From assembly GCA_035771175.1 (NCBI GenBank), contig CM069608.1, positions 10,760,019 to 10,824,018 of the forward strand: 64,000 bases of DNA. The letters are read 5' to 3'. The translations under genes were made by a program, and so were the position numbers. The notes under the pieces are model-generated. The model had not been told where the DNA came from. It did no database searches and worked only from the letters and a program-made list of their open reading frames with translations. Shown piece by piece: positions 57,488 through 64,000 of the stretch (position 1 is the first letter of the stretch; every line of letters begins with the position of its first letter). This DNA comes from Paratinospora sagittata (taxonomy: Eukaryota; Streptophyta; Magnoliopsida; Ranunculales; Menispermaceae).

Positions 57488-60400
57488 TCAAAACTCTTTA
57501 TCATACAGCCATGCCCATGTGGTGGCTGGGTTCTCCTTAAATTCTAACCATCTGGACTGGGCATAAGAACCATTTTAATCCAAGCCTTAAAGGAGAAAGA
57601 AAGAAAGAATTCAAACAAAATGGGAAGACTATATAAAAATATATGGCCAAAAAAGCTTCCAAAGGAGGCGGCTACATATATTAATGTATAGCTTATATAC
57701 ATATAGACAAGTTCTACTGAGGCGGTATTAGCTTATTTACAGACAAGAAAGATATATTCTAAGGGCTTACCTCTCTTCAAGTTTCAAATGTTCCCCACTT
57801 GATGCAGTTGCAAGTGTTGTATCTGTGGAGCAATCACGTGTAAGAGTTTCCGTCTTTTGTTTTGGTGTCAGCTTCTGCGACGGAGGAGAAGATGCAGGCT
57901 GCTCTAATAAGTCAAACTGCAAAAGAGCATCATCAGTTTTTAAAAAGTTATCAACACAAACATCAGCTGATTCAAAGCTGTTTCTGTTCTTAGCTGGAAC
58001 TGGATTAAATTGTCCTTCAAAGTAGTCTTGAATCACAACATCATCCTCCACTGAAATTTCACCGGTAAGAGTTTTGAATGCAAATTCAAGGCATGGGTCA
58101 GGCCATGAATCACCAAATGGAAAGGTGGTTCCAAATTCTTCTTTCACACAAACTTCTTTTCCAGTTTCAGTCCTACCATACTCTTTTGTCAAGGTTATTG
58201 GTGATTCTATTCTCAATTCATCTTTGTCAGTTTCATGGTTACCAATGTGCTTTTGGGATTCTCTTTTCGCATCAAATTCTTTTTCTTCTTTGTCAGTTTC
58301 AAGGATCTTAGCATGCTCTTCTGTAGCCTCTTGGGATTCTGCTTTAACATCATCGTTGGTTAGTTTCTCTTCAGAGACAGGAAGATTTTTACGTTCATTG
58401 AGAGGCTTTCCAGCACAAAGTGCAGCATCTGCCACAGGCCTACCCTCAAGTAGATGAAGTTGTTGCTTGGAAACCAAATGAACAAAATTTTCAGGAGTGG
58501 CAATCTTAGATGAATTGGCTTCAGACTGAGGTGGCTGCCTAATTTGCAATGAAACAGTAGGATTGCAGGTGATTATATCTGAAGTTTGCTTGGTTTTTAG
58601 CTCAGCCAGCCGTTTGGAAGTTCGACGTGGTAGGTTGAGTCCCTTTTTATCCTGTTCCCTTTGTGAAGGAGACTGAGGCTTTTCATTCCAATGTTTTTCC
58701 ACGCCATTCACTACCAGTAACTGCTTCTCCATCAGAATCTGAGCTATACATGCCGCTGAGATCATCCTGCCTTCAGGCCATGTTCTGCTGCTCTCGATTT
58801 CCCTTGAGCATGGACACTTTATGGAGGCACTGACATCAACAGCCTTACCACCTGAAATGAACAAGTTGAAAAAAAAAAGTCACTTCTAACATACTCTTTC
58901 AAGGTAGAGGCCTCTATTCGTCAAATATATTGCAACTGAGCAGATCCTCTTGATTTAGCCATACCTTTCTTCTTTTCAATTCTCTCTCTCCCCACCCCCC
59001 AACAAAAAAAAAATGTCAATCCTACAAATTTTTTATCCCTTGCTGTAATTTGTCCTCAACCAAATGCGCCCAGAAAAGAAATGAAAAAATAAAATAAAGA
59101 GAAATAAGAGATTACCATTTGCACACAGATTGAAAGCATTCAAAGGGACCGTTTTCTGTTCCTTTCTCATGGACGATTCCAAGATCTGCTTATGCTTTAC
59201 TGTTTTACTTTCATTTGAGGTCTCACCAGTAAAAAGGCATCTCCTAGTTTTGCTGCCAACTAGTAGCTTTCTTTTGGTTGCCGGAGGTAGCTAAGAGAGA
59301 TGGAACAAAGGAAAAAATAAATAAAAAAAATTCAAAACTAAAAGATGGGAAAAAAAAATGATTACAATGCTCTCGGAAAATCTATAACTATACAACCAAG
59401 AACCACCACAGCCTTATCCAACTACCAAGTGAGCTTAGCAACTATGTGAATTGGAAAAAGGGAAAAAAATAATTTAACTTGAATAAAAAGAAATGTGTTC
59501 TGATTGTCTTAATTTTCCTAGTGAATGTATCCAGTGATCATAGAAGGCAAAGCATGGTTTTCATACAGTAATTCTTGCGTTTCGGTGCACCAAGAATTTT
59601 GGCATCAAAGCCTACCATTTGGTAATTAGTGGAAATTTCACAATAATGCAGTAACAGTAAAATCAAGAATTCTAGATTAGGAACTCAAATGAACGTGCAC
59701 ATTATAGACTCACTGGGATATCTTGACTTATGGACTCCAAGTCTCTGATGAGTCTTTTCTTTGGTTTGCGCACTCGCTTGTGAATTTCTCCAGTGTCAAG
59801 ATAATTAAAAACTTCCTTTTTAGAACGGAATACATGCCTAGTAGCAGGACCAATATAATACTGTAGAAATAACATCCAAATTAAACGCCATGTCATCATT
59901 TTCATTGTCAAACCTTATTCAAATTTATATGTATAAAAAACTGTAGTTTAAAATATTTATAATGAAAGATTATCTAATTATGAAATAAAAACCAATAATA
60001 AATTAGAAAAACAAATTCAAAAAATGGAAAATGGAAAAAAAATGTGTTAACAATTTTTCTAAAATAGTATGATTAGAATGATATGATAAAACAAATGGCT
60101 CTGCCAATATTGTAACTATTAGGAATAACAAACTCATAGAAACATGCCTAAAAGCAAAGAATGTTTAGATCAAACGGGAAGAAAAACTCATTAAAGTCGA
60201 AGCTATATGGGTGGCTACCGCATCCTTTCTGATTCTACTTCCTGTATCTTTAACTTTGATTTTCTTAATCCATCCAAGCGGCAACCTCTCCTCCTTGTTA
60301 TTCGTTTGGACAATAACCTAGCGAATACATGAGCAATCAGATCCTTCACATTTAACTAGGAAATGCGAAAATCAGATTATACAAATGAAATGTAACAAAA

Positions 60401-63400
60401 ATGAATAAAATGTATGTGTGACAAACATTTACTTTGGAGTGTGTATCAGCGCCTTTGTTTCTGCACCTTCCAGTTTTGAGATAATTAAAGACCTCTCTCT
60501 TAGAATAGAGTTTGTGTCCCGTCATTGGGGCAACGTAACACTACAAAGAGTAAAAAGAGATATAAGTACACAAAGAGTAGGGCTTCTTACTTTCCAAATA
60601 AATCCTCCTAAATCTATACATAAATGCTGGTTCATCAAGAATTTGCAAGAAAGGAACTACGAGTTGTTCACTCAATGCTGGAAATGCTTAAAACCAATAG
60701 TTCATTTTCTGATGCATCTTTCTGATACTCCATCCAAGAGTATCAATATTGATAAGATCTGTTCCCTATCCAATGAAATGCTCATTGTGGCATGCTGAGA
60801 AAGTTCTGCTCTTCATTTGATGCAGCTTTGTTATCTTTCTTTATTGCCTATAATACTGTGCTCAATAGTCACTGCAATCTTATCTAAAATGAGCTAACCA
60901 CACAAAGATAGTAGTGGCATTAGCACTAAAATGATATACGATCAATAAACAACGATATTTCAAATTATAACTAGCTCATAAAAATAAACCAAAAGCTCAA
61001 TTGGAAAATTTCCAGCTTTCAAAGAGCTGAATCAATCTTACAATTCATGAATTGAGCATAGATCAATGTCCCCTAATTAAATGATAACAAGTAAATAATG
61101 TCCCCTTGAAATTATGGAAAAAAGAACAAACAGGAAAAAAAACACTGAATTATAAGATATGCAATTCACACAATGGAGATTTTCCACTTAAATGTCCATG
61201 CTTATTTAAGATATGCTAAACAAGTATATTTTTTATATTTTAAACTTTTTAATAACTATAGAGGTTAAAAGTAAAATTGATAACACTAACATGGTTGACA
61301 CACATTTTGTAAGAAAAAAGCTATTTTTAAGAAGAAAAAAAACTTATTTTTGACTTCTTTTCATAGCATTTATAAGAGATTTATGGGTTGTTATTAGTTT
61401 ATAAATTGTATGTTCCTATTTTTAAACTTATATTAAGGTTTTGGAATTATATTTTCTTTCTTTTCTTAGCGATTCCTTAGTTTTATTTCGGCATATTACA
61501 TTAAACTTCAATCTCATATACAATATATCCTTTAGGAACATCTTTTAATAAAAATTGAACTTACATTTATTTTCTTGCAACTTTACATTTAAAACATAAA
61601 AAAATTCAAGATTTTTTCGAATTTTGCAAATTATTCTGATTTGTAATCTAACTTCAATGGATTTTTTGCAATTTTTCCATTTACATTTAATTTGTAATTC
61701 AATGATTAAAAAACTGGAAAATCAGATGAAAACTCATAGAAGTTCAGAGAATTTCTATTTCACGGCTGGGAAAGTGGCGATTTCCTCAATTTTTTTTTTC
61801 TCTAAAACTCTGTCCTCAAACAAAAATGTTAAGACTTGGCAATTGGCATCAACAATTTAAGCACTTCTAGAACGTTTATTCGCTAAGAAATATTCATAGT
61901 ATATTAGGACTAGAAGTCTAAAGCATTAAGAGACTGGAGCTTCCTAATTAAAAATGAAATTATGGAAAAAAGATTCCCCCTCCTCCATGTCGAAAGGGTG
62001 TAAAACCCAAAAAAATGCATCATCTTTGAAAATCTATTCAGTAACCTAATAAAGTAGGATATCAAGAATCCTATTTCTTTACGGCAATGTACACAAAATC
62101 ATACTGTATACAGCCTTACTTTTGCATTGCTATAGTTATTTCCAGATTTGAATATGTGAGGTTGTGACCACCAAGTCACAAAAGAACAACCTCAAGAGGT
62201 AATAGTAGATGCTACACAGTATAAACTAACCGAACTAAAACGTACACAAATGCAAATTACATTATTAAAAAAATTAAATAAATAAAAACAAGCCACAAGA
62301 TCTAGTCGAATGATGCAAAAAAAGGTCAACACTAATTATAGTATCTCGGAAATTTCAAGACCAATAAATTTTGCATGATAATCTCATACTCTATGTTAAT
62401 GTCACATCGTAATCACTCTTTCACAATATACCTTTCAGAAATGGAGAACATACCAAAATTATAGAAAAGTACAAATATCTTAATTACTAGAAAATTGTAT
62501 ATTCTGACTAACCAACACCACAACAAAGAAAGCCTTACAAGTGGAACTTGCTCCATCATTTGCCTCTCTCTCTCTTGGGCATTCTAATTCTCAGTATTTT
62601 TTCCCAAAATTCTGCAATTAGTATCTCTTCGTTGTAGTGTGATTGGCTCAAATAAAAAGAAATTCGTGCAAAGCAACTAAGATTATTATTATTTTGTCAA
62701 AATTAAATCTTCTTGACAATGTACTGATCGAAGTACAAAGATGCTTCCGATCAAGATTTGTGTCATTTTTTTTTTCTGTCAAAATAATGAGACGAATCAT
62801 AACACAAATAATGTTGTAAATTTGTATTTCCAAAACAAATAATTGGAGCCCCTCTTTCACAACATAATACGTCTTTCTAAATATAGAAATACATTTACCC
62901 TATGTAACCAAGACTTCTGTTGTGATTTGGTCATATAAGATAAAGAAGTCATCACAAACAACAAACATTTTTTCATGAGATAAAAATTACACTTTCACTT
63001 TCAAATCAAGGTTTCATTGTCATCATGAGATTGAGATTTAAATTCAAATGTTGTCATGAGATTCTTTTGAAGAATGTGGTGTCTGCAAAGGGATAAAACC
63101 TAGCATACACACTTGTAAGTCAACAGAATTCCATCAGCAATCCCTAAAAGTATATAATATCCTGAATTTTCATGAAACTGAATTCACTTGTCATTATACA
63201 GCGAAAAATACCAATTTCAAAGCAGTACGACCATTTCAAAGGGGCATTAAATAAACTCACAATTTACACCATAAACCTACATATAAACACAGAATTCCTT
63301 AATATTTCTCCAAATGTACGCTACGAACAAACATGCAGCCTATTTTCTTACATCAATTCACGTATGTTAACTTACAATCGCTCAAAAAGTTCAAAGGAAT

Positions 63401-63827
63401 TTTAATCACTCCCTAAATAAGCTAATCATAACAGATTTTTGCAAAATAGAACAAGAAGAAGAAGAAAAGGAAGAATTGCAACTTTCTTTACAATAAATAG
63501 AAGAAGTAGAACAAGAAGAAGAATTATTACTTTCTTTACAAATCAATCAAGAAAAAAACCACATCACGAGCGATGAAACAACACCGTCATTCTAGGCAAC
63601 ATTGATTTTGTACTTCAACGAATAGCAGCAACAGAATTAAACAAATATACATTGAGAAAAGAAAAAACAAAATTCCACAGCAAAAAAGTAAAATCTAGCA
63701 GAAACTAGAAAAATCCAGAGCAGAAAAAAAAAATCCAAATTACCTTATATTTCCGACCGCTCCTCCGCATTTTCACCTGCACAACCCATCCTGCCGGAAG
63801 CCACTCCGGCGACTCCTCATCGGCCAT
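57488..63827 (-). CDS. two-MBD protein, MBD13-like (7 exons)
   Basis: Methyl-CpG-binding-domain proteins read or once read DNA methylation in chromatin. Minus-strand exons: 63827-63744, 60540-60433, 60317-60219, 59860-59714, 59290-59116, 58851-57771 and 57551-57488 (TGA), with GT-AG borders and compatible phases, 585 aa. MBD1 is residues ~9-52 (LPAGWVVQVKMRRSG...CYVAPMTGHKLYSKREV). MBD2 is ~75-122 (LPLGWIKKIKVKDTG...YYIGPATRHVFRSKKEV). A basic stretch follows (RKPKKR), then a long acidic and Lys-rich, low-complexity middle, the conserved FGDSWPDPCLEFAFKTLTGE near the end, and a short tail WLEFKENPATTWAW. Two tandem MBDs and the SWPDPCLEFA motif point to MBD13, by memory. The large exon alone reads to a TAA that is actually inside a GTAAGC donor. 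The gene looks intact. Confidence 0.88.
60541..63743 (-). other. MBD gene intron 1, 3.2 kb
   Basis: AT-rich with no recognisable coding, TIR or LTR structure. Open frames such as 60418-60798 and 61624-61860 are antisense or random. GT (63743) and AG (60541) borders fit exons 1 and 2. Confidence 0.7.
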
Positions 63828-64000
63828 CCCGCCGGAATCTCACTTTCTCCGGCGACAAAACAGCTATGAACTATCCTTCTCCCCGACGATCTCGAAATCT
63901 CCGGAAACTTCCTCTTTTCTCTCTCACATTCTCTCTTCTTCTCAGATGAAGAAACGAAAACAGAGAGTAAAAGAAAAAGAGAGGTGTGAGAGAGGGTTGA
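63828..64000 (-). other. MBD gene 5' leader
   Basis: GA-rich on the minus strand (CT-rich as given), as in many plant 5' UTRs. It runs to the window edge, so the promoter is not included. Confidence 0.5.

Noticed and set aside
57825..58457. Plus-strand frames opposite the MBD exon 6
   Set aside because: They are shadows of the minus-strand coding exon, which has conserved motifs and matching splice sites.

Overview
The window looks like nuclear DNA of a flowering plant, most likely a eudicot. It has GT-AG introns, AT-rich spacers and plant-type gene families, and it is crowded with LTR retrotransposons, a LINE, SINEs and small TIR elements. I cannot name the species. No bacterial or organellar signal was seen.

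Four host genes can be rebuilt exon by exon. (1) An alpha-expansin on the minus strand (1533-3870, 3 exons, 276 aa), closest in my reading to the root-hair EXPA7/EXPA18 group. Its upstream region has two matches to the root-hair cis-element. (2) A SAP18 gene on the plus strand (14289-24678, 6 exons, 157 aa), whose 8.5-kb second intron holds a TIR element, a LINE inside a decayed hAT-like element, and a SINE. (3) A small C2-domain gene of the ERG3 type on the plus strand, stretched over 30 kb (26228-56584). Its first intron holds a Copia element. Its second is about 20 kb of nested retrotransposons. The start of its third coding exon appears lost where a truncated Copia LTR abuts the exon, so it is probably a pseudogene. 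(4) A gene with two methyl-CpG-binding domains, MBD13-like, on the minus strand (57488-63827, 7 exons, 585 aa), convergent with the C2 gene.

Layout: 230-1136 LTR remnant; 1533-4344 expansin and promoter; 4740-13160 repeat block, with a hAT-type MITE and two ~2.5-3 kb LTRs in inverted orientation (6984-12497); 14289-24678 SAP18; 26228-56584 C2 gene with its transposons; 57488-63827 MBD gene.

The deepest nesting is 39818-53767. A minus-strand Copia element (outer) carries a second minus-strand Copia (inner, 40637-48759, TSD TAAAG). The inner element carries a third copy of the large LTR (43226-46138) and an 857-bp solo LTR (47253-48109, TSD ATGGC). The outer element also holds a 1.26-kb insertion and a 320-bp palindrome made of two SINE-like pieces. 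The host genes share no evident pathway. The main interest is genome structure: intron growth by transposons, probable breakage of the C2 gene, and repeat-number variation among LTR copies. I found no previously undescribed multi-gene system.
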